In this document: positions 34,901 through 47,758 of the stretch, piece by piece
Layout of the letters: every line of letters starts with the position of its first letter
Position numbering within the stretch: the stretch's first letter is position 1
Source of the DNA: Parasponia andersonii
Taxonomy: Eukaryota; Streptophyta; Magnoliopsida; Rosales; Cannabaceae
Direction of reading: 5' to 3'
Length of the DNA stretch: 64,000 bases
Assembly (NCBI GenBank): GCA_002914805.1
Contig: JXTB01000083.1
Location: 122,731 to 186,730, forward strand
Notes under the pieces: generated by a model
Databases searched by the model: none
What the model was told of the DNA's origin: nothing
What the model saw: the letters and a program-made list of their open reading frames with translations, nothing else
Program-made: the position numbers and the translations under genes

Positions 34901-36754
34901 TGAAAAAAAAGTGCTGGCCTTTTAGTTGGAAATCATTATAGCAAACTTTAAAATTTTAGGTGACTAAACAGTTGAAATCAATTATTTCCAAGATATTTTT
35001 GGACTATAAAGTTAAAAGGATGGGAGTTAGATCATATGTGCAATTAAGTGCCATCTCTTACTTTCTTGGTCCAATAAACTAACTTGCCCCGATTTACAAT
35101 TTTTGTATGCATTAATAATTATTTTCTCCATTAAAGATTTTCCACGTTTTAAATAGAGAAATATGGAGACCTGGCATTTTTTCTAAGGTTAAAGAGCTCC
35201 TAACTTCAAAAGTTAGGTATAGGTGCTTCCTTTTACGGTACATACTTAATTTTGACGTTAATACATTTTTATATTTTAAAACATAGAATTGTCATGCAAA
35301 ATCTTAAGAAAAACCTTTTCAATACATATATGCATATTTAACTAAAAATATAGAAAGAAACAAGCATCTGAAGAACGAAAGAGATGCTCAAAATTTAGAA
35401 TGTACAATTTCTTAAAAGAATAATATATTGTATGAAACTAAAAAAAAAAAATAACAAGTAATTTGACATCATTTTGTATAATTATAGGGAAATGATAGAA
35501 TAAAAAATAAAAGAAAGTAATATTGGAGCAATGGACCGAGAACCTATTTTTTTAAGTGTGGTGAGGCAGAGGTAGTTTTGAGTGGTAAGAACAGGAATGA
35601 TCATATTATAGGAGTGAAAAAAATTACAAGGTATAAAAGTTTAAGGGTTGTGTTGTGTGAATAAAAGAAAGTGTAGTAGTATAGCCTAGGCTTTTTCTAT
35701 AGCTATATATTAGAAACTATGATGTGCCTGTTCTAAGTAACGAGTGATCTTGGAACATGAATCACATAATTGAATAGGAAACTTTGGATTAATTTTTACG
35801 TGTTACTTTATAATAGAAGGCGACTAATATGTTATAACGTATGTAAACAATTAAACACTTGTTAGCTACCAATCACAATTCACAATTTAGCATCATGCTG
35901 ATAAATGGTAAATATAGCATTGCTTTATCTATATTAACGGGGGTATATATATTGTCATAAACAAAATACGAGAACTTAATTATAAAAATGAAAAGAAACA
36001 AAAGTATATAGGAAAAATCAATAACTTTTAGCCAACTTAGTTTAAATAATATTATTTTAAACGACCAATAAGACTCAAGGTACCAAGCAACATAATTAAT
36101 AAAATTGCTAGTTTTTTTTTTGTTAACCCTTTTGAAATTTCGGTTCGCCCTCGCCCAATACGAAAACGACAATGTTACTTATGGACTATCTTTTGTAATT
36201 GGTATGGCAACAATTGCACAGAAAAATGAAATAGCAGTTCTGCTTGCTCGGTTTGGCTTAGCTTTGAGAAAAAAATATTATTCCCACACATGAATCTCAA
36301 TTTTATTTATCTTTTTATTCCGAATCTTTCTTTTTCAAAATTTTTTTTGGCCTTCTTTATTGAAAGACGTATTGCTTTGTAATTCATTTGCAATTGCCTA
36401 CTTTACGGTCGCTTAAAAGTATAACATAATAATTATGTGTTTGAACTTGATGTTTTGTACATTGAATTAGCATACTATTGACAAACAAAATTAATGTGTA
36501 ACAGCGTGTAATTAGCTTATTAGAACTAGATTTGCGTGACAACCTACTCCAATAATTTGGTGACACTTGTTTTGGTTAAAAAATACAATACATTTATGAA
36601 ACATGACGGACATGCACCACTTTTTCTTCTTCTTCTTTTTATTTTTATTTTTTATTTCAAATAAGTGTAATAAAAGAAGGGATAATTTTACCCAATGCAT
36701 TTGAAATTTATCATTTGTACCTGGAAGGATTCTCATGAAATATCCGTAAAGGGA
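31988..36754. other. Intergenic region between the CW14-like gene and the Tekay-like element
   Basis: About 4.8 kb of AT-rich DNA with T runs (about 32036-32049, 34312-34333) and TA tracts (about 33737-33750, 34807-34828). No open frame shows protein-like composition or a recognised motif, and I see no RNA gene. Confidence 0.5.
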
Positions 36755-38884
36755 ATTTGACAAAGATAAAAAATTTCTAAATTTATTTGAAAAGTGTCAA
36801 AAGTTCTAATTTTTATAAAATAGTCAATTTAAATAAAATAATTAGAATTTCATCTTATGAACCACTCCCACAGTTCATATACACTATTAAACATAGACCG
36901 AATAATAATTGAAAAACGTAAAATCAAATATAAGTTCAAGCATCACCATCATCTACAACAAAAGTCAAATCCCAGAATGGCATACATAAGTTCACAAACG
37001 AAATAGAAAGCAGTAATCTTTGTTTAATACTAATACAAAACCCAAATAATCCAAAGACTACAACCACAACCCCCAGCATTACTAAGAGACGAACTGCAAT
37101 CAGAATGACCTCTTACTTCTCTTGATCACCAAGATCACACTGTTCACCACCTGAGGAAGGGAGGAAGGGGGTGAGCATAAAATGCCCAGTAAGAAAAATA
37201 ATTATCTCGATCGAAAATATTTTAGTGAAGGAGAATTCCTGCATAGTTAGTTTAGTCCAAAACATCTATATATATATAATCCAAACCGGAAATATATATA
37301 CATATATATATATACATATAAAGTAGTGTAATCAAAATCAACCAATCCATATGCATATGACATAAATCAACCCATACCCAAGAGCTCTCATCCTCTCATC
37401 TGTGGAAACCTAGGATGATGGCACTAAGTGTACTTAACAGCCTGCCTGATTCCTAAGCCCATAGCCGGAGGGGACACCCATGTGTTGCCTATCAAACCTG
37501 GAGGGGCAATCGAATTGTCTACGCCTACCAAATAGGGAGGTAATCAGAAGTAACAGAATCCCGTGCGGGTTTACGGACTCTATACCGATGGTGGGGTATA
37601 CAGTGCCACTCTGTAAACCCACGATGCTAACACGGTGCTCATGTATGATCCTATGATACGTGCAATATAGAACTGAAGTGCGAAAATAATCATGCTCTAG
37701 TTTTTCGGTAAAATCAGCATACTAGGTTTTTATAGAAAAACGGGCAGCATAACGACCTTATTTTTAATATACCCAAAATAACCTGTACTCAGAAAATTCC
37801 CAGAGCAATACAGTATATATCTCATACAACCAATTCCCATCACAGATATTTAAATAGTCTAGAAATCACATTTGTTCTCATATATTGCAAAAAGTAAGTT
37901 TTACTCGAAAATGATATAAAACAGAGGTAATTGAATCCCTACCTCGCTCGAATAGCAATACCACATTATTGAATCCTTAAGGTATCACCCGGAGGGTCAG
38001 GAACTAATTCCAAGCCCTCGATCGTCCTCTTGTGAAAAACCAACTTCTCATCGTAGCTTCAATTCCACAAACGAACCTCTTCACTGAATTCTTAACACTC
38101 AAAATAGCTAGGTTAGACATAATGCTTGTCCAATTCGGGTTCGGGACCATACCGGACCGGTGGCATGCAAAACGAGGCAAAATCTCGACATTCTGATCTC
38201 GATTTTCGTGCCGATCACTAAACAACACAATATATATATATCAAACATCTCTATTTTCCGAGTATATTCCAAAAATGAACTCAAAAACACAATCCAACGG
38301 CCGGATAAAAAAAAACAACTATAAACTCGAAATACCAAAAAATGACAACTTTCAATCCGGGTAAAATGGGGTTGAGATATATATACCTTGATGATCTTTG
38401 CGATGAGACGAATCCAACGGGATCGGTTGGAGGTCGAATGGTGGCCGGAAAAGTTTCTACAGTGGCCAAAAATCCGAATTGACCTTTTGGAGCATTTCCG
38501 GAGTTGCAGGCGACAGGGGCGACCAGGGACAGGCAGCGCAGCTTCGGGGTCGCACGGGGAGGCTTCGTCGGTCGGTTATGTGGGCGGACGATGGCGGTGG
38601 CAGCTCCTGCGGTGGTCTGACGTTGACGGGCTGAGAGGATCCGAGAGTGAGAGAATCGGGCGAGGGAGAGAGAGAAAAGAGAGAGAAATGACAGTGAATA
38701 GGCCATATGGCCTATTTTGAATGAGGTTGTATAATTTTTTAAAAATTACACATGAGTCCCCAAATTTCAAATCTCTATCAATTTAGTTCTTCTGCACAAA
38801 AATTTTGCAAAAAATTCTCTCAATATTATATCCGTAAAATTGGTAAAATATCCAAATTACCCTAAAAAATTTTGGGTTTTTACA
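36755..38884 (-). repeat. 3' LTR of the Tekay-like element
   Basis: About 2.13 kb, alignable along its length to 47150-49325. The internal-side edge is TTTTTACA at 38877-38884, the complement of an LTR start TGTAAAAA. The outer edge does not reach the TGTCACGACC terminus seen in the other copy, so this LTR is decayed or truncated at its outer end by about 40 bp. Confidence 0.85.
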
Positions 38885-39011
38885 TTCTCCCCTCCTTATA
38901 AGAATTTCATCTCGAAATTTAAAATACAAGTCAAGGTTTATATCACAATATAACTTTTAACTGAAAGTTAAACAAATGAGGGTACTTCTCATATGTCTCC
39001 GTCTCGAGTTC

Positions 39012-40040
39012 TCAAGTAGCCTCGTCTTCCTTATGATGTTCCCAAAGCACCTTGACAAGTGGAATCTCTCTGTTGCGAAGCACCTTCAACTCTCTAGCCA
39101 ACAAATGAATAGGTTGCTCTTTATAGGACACATCTTCTTGGATCGGTACATGCACGTATTGAACAACATGAGATGGGTCCAGCGTGTACTTCTTCAACAT
39201 CGACACGTGAAACACATTATGCATGTGACCTAACTGTGCAGGTAGATTCAAGCGATACGCCACTGGTCCAATTCTCTCAGTGATATCAAAGGGACTAATA
39301 TACCTTGGAGCAAGCTTACCCTTAACCCTAAATCTTGTAACATCACGTCTTAGAGTCACTTTCAAGAATATGGAATCACCAGTACGAACTCTACCTCACG
39401 CCTCTTTGGGTCAGCATAACTCTTCTGACGACTCTGAATCTCCTTGAGTCTCTCTTAGATACCCTTGATCTTCTCAGCAGTCTCTTCAATCAACTCATGC
39501 CCAAGAGTAACATGTTTTTCGGGTTCTGCCCAACACAAAGGCGATCTACACGGCCTCCCATATAACACCTCATATGGAGCCACACCCACACTAGTTTGGT
39601 AACTGTTGTTATAAGCAAATTCCACCAAAGGAAGATGATCATCCTAATTCCCACTAAAGTCCAGAATGCAATAACGTAGTATGTCCTCAAGAATCTGAAT
39701 GGTCATTTTAGACTGACCGTCTGTCTCAGGATGGTGAGCTGTACTGATATCCAACTGTGTACCAAATGCTTTCTGCAAGGCTCTCCAAAACTTAAAAGTG
39801 AACCTTAGATCTCTGTCAGATACTATGCTTGAAGGCACACCATGCAAATGTATGATATTCTCCACATATAGTTTACTGAGCTTAGTGAGAGAATAGTCAA
39901 TCTGGATCGGTATAAAGTGAGCACTTTTCGTCAACCGATCGATTATCACCCAAACTATGTCGTTCTTCCTCAAGGTCTTCGGCATACTGGTCACGAAGTC
40001 TATCATGATCTTGTCCCAATTCCATTTCAGAATTGGCAAC
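39012..40040 (-). mobile_element. Integrase and chromodomain region of the Tekay-like element
   Basis: Fossil coding remains. The integrase core is recognisable from WVIIDRLTKSAHFIP, SDRDLRFT and HHPETDGQ. The C-terminal part is recognised from GPVAYRLNLP, HNVFHVSMLKKY and the chromodomain-like IPLVKVLWEHH. Broken by several changes. Confidence 0.85.
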
Positions 40041-40981
40041 GGCTGATGTAATCCAGCTGGTCTCTGGTGTTCAGCTTTGACTTGCTAACAAGTCAAACAC
40101 TTAACCACAAAAGTAGCTACATCCTTCTTCATCCCTTTCCACCAATACTGGCGCTTCAAGTCTAGGTACATCTTTGTACTACCCAGATGTACAACGAACC
40201 TTGATTTGTAAGCCTATGTTAGAATGGTTTCTCGAAGATTAGGATCATAAGCTACAGCTAACTTCCTACTGAAAAGCAAAAACCCTTCTCTGTTGGTGCC
40301 CCAACCATCTAACTGTTCACCATTCCGAAGCCAGTTCCAGATTGTCCTCAACTCCCTGTCTTGCCACTGACTCTGCTGGATAGTCTCCACTGACTCTACT
40401 GGATAGTCTTGAGAAGAGATGATGAAATTACAATGTTGTTCAAGCAAGCAACTCCTTCATTCTCGAAGTACTGTAAGTTGTAGTCACCAATCACAACTGA
40501 GTTCCTCTAATCTTCAAATACCAGTACAGCTAGTACACCATGAGGCTTTCTACTCAGTGCATCAGCTACAACATTAGCCTTACCAGGTTGATATTGTAGG
40601 TCAAAGTCATAGTCCTCCATATACTCAACCCATCTTCGTTGTCTCAAGTTCAAATCCTTCTAGGTAAAGAGATACTTCAAACTCTTATGATCGGAGAATA
40701 TGTAAAACTTCACACCATACAAGTAACATCGCCAAATCTTCAATGCAAAGATCACTGTTGTAAGTTCCAGATCATAGGTGGGATAGTTCTTTTCATGTGA
40801 CTTTAACTGACGAGAAGCATAAGCCACAACTCAACCATTCTATATAAAGACACATCCCAAAACCCGTCTTTAAAGTATCGGTATATACCACATAAGGCTC
40901 GTTACTGTCAGAAATAGTAAGAACAGATGCGGTGGTTAAACTCTGCTTCAACCTGACAAAAGCTTCTTCACTTTCGTAATC

Positions 40982-41660
40982 TCAAACAAACTTAACGTCC
41001 TTCCTAGTCAACTTTGTTAAGGGCAAGGCAATCCTTGAAAAATCTTGCACAAAAAGATGGTAGTAGCCTACCAAACTAAGGAAACTACGTACCTCCATCA
41101 CATTTCTCGGTCTTTCCCACTCCAGAACAACTTTTATCTTAGTAGGATCGACCGAAATACCTCCGTGAGAAATCATATGCCCCAAGAACTTCACTTCCGA
41201 CATCCAAAAGTCATACTTCGAGTTCTTGGCATACAACTGATGATCTCTCAAGGTCTTAAGTACTATTCTTAGATATTCGGCATACTCTTCTCGAGTCTTG
41301 AAATGCACCAGGATGTCATCGATGAACACAACCACAAAATGATCCAAAAATAGCCTGAAGATCCGATTCATGAGATTTATAAAAGCTACAGGAGCATTCG
41401 TCAAACCAAACGGCATCACCAGAAACTCAAAGCGACCATATCGGGTTCTGAATGCTATCTTCGTTATATCATCCTCTCTTATCTTCAACTGATGATAAAC
41501 GGATCTCAAATCGATCTTGGAGAAGAATCTTGAACCACTGAGTTGATCAAACAACTCATCTATCCTTGGCAAAGGATATTTGTTCTTCACTGTCAATTGG
41601 TTCAACTTTTTGTAGTCCACACAAAGTCTCAACGAACCATCAACTTTCTTTGCAAACAAG
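40982..41660 (-). mobile_element. Reverse transcriptase region of the Tekay-like element
   Basis: Fossil reverse transcriptase with [39 protein letters not shown] and the catalytic VVVFIDDIL block, followed by VKFLGHMIS. This is the family signature of Ty3/gypsy. A second, nearly identical copy lies at about 44401-45080. Confidence 0.9.
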
Positions 41661-44155
41661 ACAGGAGCATCTCAAGGAGAAGTGCTACTTTAAATAAAGC
41701 CCTTGGAAAGCAAATCGTCCAACTGTTCTCTTAATTCTTCCATCTCAGCAGGCGCCATGCGATAGGCTAGAATAAAAACTGGCTGAGCTCCAGGAACTAG
41801 TTCAATATAGAACTCGATCTCCCTATCAGGCGATAACCCTGGTAAGTCTTCAGGAAATACCTCCGAATATTCACATACCACTAGAATCCATAAGTCTTGA
41901 TCGTCTATTCTCACCTCGCCATCCATGGCAAACAAGTTCCCATAACACTCAAGTTTCTTTTTTCCACCCAAGCACGCTTTCAGAATAGGACTAGGCTTTA
42001 ACGGACTCATTCTAGCCCGATAAATAATAGGATATCCATCACTAGGAAAAAGAGTCATCCACTTCGTACGACAGTCCACAACTACTCGATATTTCGACAA
42101 CCAATCCATACCGAGTATTACGTTGTACTATCCCATCGGCAACACAATCAAATCAGCAAGCAACTTCTTATCACCAATCATGATCTGATAAGACTTATAC
42201 ACACTAGACACATCTACTACTCTTCCCATAGGTGTACCCAACGTCAATACATAATCAAGTCAGAAAATTCCAACCCCAATAATTGAGCAAACAATAAGGA
42301 TATGAATAAATGGGATGCACTAGTGACAAACAAAACAAGTAACCAAGAGTGTGAAAGAAGGATTATACTGTCAACAACACCTCGGCCGGTATAATCCTGA
42401 GTGTCGTCTGCCCCAACAAATGCATAGGCTTGGCCAGTCACCTTCCCTTTCCCCTTGTTGCCTCTTCCTTGGCCAGGACGGCTACTGCTGGATCCTGGAC
42501 CATTACTGCCATATCCACGCCCACTCTAACTCCCTGAGGCTTGAGGAGTCAGAAAACTCAGAGAAAATCCCTGAGGGCAGTATTGATACTGATAAGGTTG
42601 AGGGGAAGCAAAAGTTTGTGAAACACCCTATGACTGCTGCAGCCTTACCTGAGTGTTCTGATAAGAAACAGAACCTATTTGGCTCCTCTGCGGTCTTTCC
42701 TGAGAAAGAAGAGATTTCTGCAGACGGTTGGGACACTCCTTCTTCTGATGACCCTGCTGGCCACAAACAAAATATCCTCCTTAGGGACTAACTCTGCCAT
42801 CCCATGAAGAACCACTGCTATTCGAGCTCCAACTGCACGGAGTACCCTAGGCTGACCACTGCCCCTGGTTCATTCTGGTGACTTTCCTGTCATTGCCTCT
42901 CCACTGGCTCCTCCTAGAATCCAAACTTTCTTCGATGGCCCCTGCCTACTGGGCAGCCACTACAATCTCAGGAAGAGTATGGAAAGTCTGGGTACCAATC
43001 CTGTTGAAAATGTTCCGATTCAGACGGCTCCTAAACTTGGCAACTCGGTACTTCTCACTCGTACCTGGTCCAAGAGCAACACTTGCTAACTCAGTGAACT
43101 CTATCAGGTACTCATTCACCATTCTGTTACCTTGAATCAAAGTCTCAAAACAGTTCACCACTACATCTTGCTGATCCTTATTGGCATACTGTGCCTTAAA
43201 AATCTGTTCAAAGTTTTCCCAAGTCAGATCCACTACATCTTGCATCCGTTCCATTGTCTCCCACCAACGAATGGCACTTCCCGTCAAACGGGTAACGCAA
43301 ACACATCCCAAAATTCAACCGGAGTACCAAGGGGCCGAAAGTGCCTCTCTATCTCACGAAGCCAAGCAATTGTCGTGATAGCTTCTGGTCTACTATCAAA
43401 TTGCCCTGGCTGGAGACGCATGAACCATTGGAGATGATCAGACTGATCCAACTGACGGTCCCTCGGAGCTGGAGGCTGATAATCGAAATTGCTTATCTGG
43501 GCGAATGCCTGCTACATTGCCTAGATCAGATAAGTGAAATCCGGACGAGGAGGTTCGGCATCCGACTGGTGCCTCGAAACTCTTCTAGGAGGCATCTTTA
43601 CTAGTCTAAAAAAATATGTCAAACTGTTAGTGAGATAATGATGCATGCTTGTCATAAAAACAACTTTAATCTAGTTTAACAGCGATACATTCGAGCTATT
43701 AAATTCAAAGCTTTGATACCAAAAATTTCCGTCACGACCTAATACTCGGGCCAGTGGTAGAAGAGGAATTTCACAAAGGTGGAAAATTCATAGATTTATT
43801 TGAAAAGTGTCAAAAGTTCTAGTTTTTATAAAACGGTCCATTTAAATAAAATAATTAGAATTTCATCCCATGAACCACTCCTACAGTTCATATACACCAT
43901 TAAACATAGGCCGAATAATAATTGAAAAATGTGAAATCAAATATAAGTTCAAGCATTACCATCATCCACAACAAAAGTCAAATCCCAGAATGGCATACAT
44001 AAGTTCACAGACGAAATAGAAAGCAGTAATCTTGGTTCAATGCTAATACAAAACCCAAATAGTCCAAAGACTACAGTTATAATCCCTAGCATTACCAAGA
44101 GACGAATTGCAATCAGGATGACTTTTTACTCCCCTTGATTACCAAGATCGCACTG

Positions 44156-44156
44156 N
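44156..44156. other. Single-N assembly join followed by rewound sequence
   Basis: The base is N. Sequence to its right begins at the equivalent of 40738 and re-runs about 3.4 kb with a constant offset of 3419-3420 and roughly 3 percent difference. This pattern fits two overlapping contigs or haplotypes placed end to end. Confidence 0.8.
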
Positions 44157-47125
44157 CTTCAATGCAAAGATCACTGTTGTAAGTTCCAGATCATAGGTGG
44201 GATAGTTCTTTTCATGTGACTTTAACTGACGAGAAGCATAAGCCACAACTCGACTATTCTACATCAAGACATATCCCAAAACCCGTCTTTAAAGTATCGG
44301 TATATACCATATAAGGCTCGTTACTGTCAGAAATAGTAAGAACAGGTGCGGTGGTTAAACTCTGCTTCAACCTGACAAAAGCTTCTTCACTTTCGTAATC
44401 TCAAACAAACTTAACGTCCTTCCTGGTCAACTTTGTCAAGGGCAAGGCAATCCTTGAAAAATCTTGCACAAAAAGATGGTAGTAGCCTACCAAACCAAGG
44501 AAACTACGTACCTCCATCACATTTCTCGGTCTTTCCCACTCTAGAACAACTTTTATCTTAGTGGAATCGACCGAAATACCTCCGTGAGAAATCATATGCC
44601 CCAAGAACTTCACTTCCGACATCCAAAAGTCACACTTCGAGTTCTTAGCGTACAGCTGATGATCTCTCAAGGTCTTAAGTACTATCCCTAGATATTCAGC
44701 ATACTCTTCTCGAGTCTTGAAATACACCAGGATGTCATCGATGAACACAACCACAAAATGATCCAAAAATGGCCTGAAGATCCGATTCATGGGATCCGTA
44801 AAAGCTGCAGGAGCATTCGTCAAACCAAATGGCATCACCAGAAACTCAAAGTGACCATATCAGGTTCTGAATGCTATCTTCGTTATATCATCCTCTCTTA
44901 TCTTCAACTGATGATAAACGGATCTCAAATCGATCTTGGAGAAGAATCTTGAACCACCGAGTTGATCAAACAACTCATCTATCCTTAGTAAAGGATATTT
45001 GTTCTTCACTGTCAACTGGTTTAACTTTCTGTAGTCCACACAAAGTCTCAACGAACCATCAGCTTTCTTTGCAAATAAGACAGGAGTACCTCAAGGAGAA
45101 GTGTTACTTTGAATAAAGCCCTTGGAAAGCAAATCGTCCAACTGTTCTCTTAATTCTTCCATCTCAGCACGCGCCATGCGATAGGCTAGAATAAAAACTG
45201 GCTGAGCTCCAGGAACTAGTTCAATATAGAACTTGATCTCCCTATCAGGTGATAATCCTGGTAAGTCTTCAGGAAACACCTTCGAATATTCACATACCAC
45301 TAGAATCCATAAGTCTTGATCGTCTATTCTCACCTCGCCATCCATGGCAAACAAGTTTCCATAACACTCAAGTTTCTTTCTTCCACCCAAGCACGCTTTC
45401 AGAATAGGACTAGGCTTTAATGGACTTATTCTAGCCTGATAAATAATAGGATATCCATCACTAGGAAAAATAGTCACCCGCTTCGTACGACAGTCCACAA
45501 CTACTCGATATTTCGACAACCACTCCATACCGAGTATTACGTCGTACTATCCCATCGGCAACATAATCAAATCAGCAAGCAACTTCTTATCACCAACCAT
45601 AATCCAATAAGACTTACACACACTAGACACATCTACTACTCTTCCCATAGGTGTATCCAACGTCAATACATAATCAAGTCAGAAAATTCCAACCCCAATA
45701 ATTGAGCAAACAATAAAGATATGAATGAATGGGATGCACCAGTGACAAATAAAATAAGTACCCAAGAGTGTGAAAGAAGGATTATACTGTCAACAACACC
45801 TCGGCCGGTATAATCCTGAGTGTCGTCTGCCCCAGCAAAAGCATAGGCTTGGCCAGTCACCTTCCCTTTCCCCTTGTTGCCTCTTCCTTGGCCAGGATGG
45901 CTACTGCTGGATCCTGGACCATTACTGCCATATCCACGCCTACTCTAACTCCCTGAGGCTTGAAGAGTCGAAAAACTCAGAGAAAATCCCTTAGGGCAGT
46001 ATTGATACTGATAAGGTTGAGGGGAAGCAAAAGTTTGTGAAACACCCTATGACTGCTGCAGCCTTGCCTGAGTGTTCTGATAAGAAATAGAACCTGTCTG
46101 GCTCCTCTGCAGTCCTCCCTGAGAAAGAAGAGATTTCTGCAGACGGTTGGGACACTCCTTCTTCTGATGGCCCTGCTGGCCACAAATAAAACATCCTCCG
46201 TAGGGACTAACTCTACCACCCCCTGAAGAACCACTGCTATTCGAGCTCCAATTGCACGGAGTACCCTGGGCTGACCACTGCCCCTGGTTCATTCTGGTGA
46301 CTTTCCTGTCATTGCCTCTCCACTAGCTCCTCCTAGAATCCAAACTTTCTTCGATGGCCCCTGCCTACTGGGCAGCCACTGCAATCTCAGGAAGAGTATG
46401 GAAAGTCTGGGTACCAATTCTGTTGAAAATATTCTGATTCAGACGACTCCTGAACTTGGCAACTCGCTACTTCTCACTCGCACCTGGTCCAAGAGCAACA
46501 CTTGCTAACTCAGTGAACTCTATCAGGTACTCATTCACCATTCTGTTACCTTGAATCAAAGTCTCAAAGTGGTTCACCACTTCATCTTGCTGATCCTTAT
46601 TGGTATACTGTGCCTTAAAAATCTATTCAAAGTCTTCCCAAGTCAGACCCACTACATCTTGCATCCATTCTACTGTCTCCCACCAACGAATGGCACTTCC
46701 CGTCAAATGGGTAACGGCAAACACATCCCAAAACTCAACCGGAGTACCAAGGGGCCGAAAGTGTCTCTCTATCTCACGCAACCAAGTAATTGCCATGATA
46801 GCTTCTGGTCTACAATCAAATTGCCCTGGCTGGAACTGCATGAACTATTAGAGATGATCAGACTGATCTAACTGACGTTCCCTCGGAGCTGGAGGCTGAT
46901 AATCGAAATTGCTTATCTGGGCGAATGCCTGCTACATTGCCTAGATCAGATGAGTGAAATTCGGACGAGGAGATTCGGCATCCGACTGGTGTCTCGGAAC
47001 TCTTCTAGGAGGCATCCTTACTAGTCTGAAACAATATGTCAAACTGTTAGTGAGATAATGATGCATGCTTGTCATAAAAACAACTTTAATCTAGTTTAAC
47101 GGCGATACGTTCGAGCTATTAAATT

Positions 47126-47141
47126 CAAAGCTTTGATACCA
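47126..47141 (-). promoter_or_regulatory. Primer-binding site of the Tekay-like element
   Basis: On the element strand TGGTATCAAAGCTTTG lies a few bases inside the 5' LTR end. Its first eight bases are complementary to the 3' end of plant initiator tRNA-Met, the usual primer of this group. The same site is present near 43706-43721. Confidence 0.7.
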
Positions 47142-47149
47142 AAAATTTC

Positions 47150-47727
47150 TGTCACGACCTAATACCCGGGCCAGTGGTAGAAGAGGAATTTCACAAAGGT
47201 GGAAAATTCCTAGATTTATTTGAAAAGTGTCAAAAGTTCTAGTTTTTATAAAACGGTCCATTTAAATAAAATAATTAGAATTTCATCCCGTGAACCACTC
47301 CTACAGTTCATATACACCATTAAACATAGACCGAATGATAATTGAAAAACGTGAAATCAAATATAAGTGCAAGCATTACCATCATCCACAACAAAAGTCA
47401 AATCCCAGAATGGCATACATAAGTTTACAGACGAAATAGAAAGCAGTAATCTTGGTTCAATGCTAATACAAAACCCAAATAGTCCAAAGACTACAGCTAT
47501 AATCCCTAGCATTACCAAGAGACGAATTGCAATCAGGATGACCTTTTACTCCCCTTGATCACCAAGATCGCACTGTTCACCACCTGAGGAAGAGAGGAAG
47601 GGGTGAGCATAAAATGCCCAGTAGGAAAAACAATTACCTCGTTCGAAAATATTTTAGTGATGGGGAATTCCTGCATGGTTAGTTTAGTCCAAAACATCCA
47701 TATATATATATAATCCAAACCGGAAAT

Positions 47728-47758
<31 letters not shown>

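Larger units (their letters stand above)
36755..44155 (-). mobile_element. Ty3/gypsy retroelement, Tekay/Del-like chromovirus (first piece)
   Basis: Fossil element on the minus strand. From left to right on the plus strand: 3' LTR 36755-38884 (outer edge decayed); purine tract on the element strand at 38885-38897; integrase tail with chromodomain about 39012-39365; integrase core about 39640-40040; RNase H about 40440-40980; reverse transcriptase about 40982-41660; protease region about 41690-42440; gag with a zinc knuckle about 42500-43590; primer-binding site about 43705-43727; and the first 426 bp of the 5' LTR (43730-44155), where the sequence meets a single N. The chromodomain-type ending after the integrase places it with Tekay-like chromoviruses. 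The reading frame is broken in many places (roughly ten or more). LTR difference of about 8 percent suggests an age of a few million years. Confidence 0.85.

Noticed and set aside
42351-46871. Plus-strand open frames inside the Tekay-like element
   Set aside because: They lie opposite gag, protease and reverse transcriptase remains and are frame shadows, unlike the accessory ORF of the Tat-like element.
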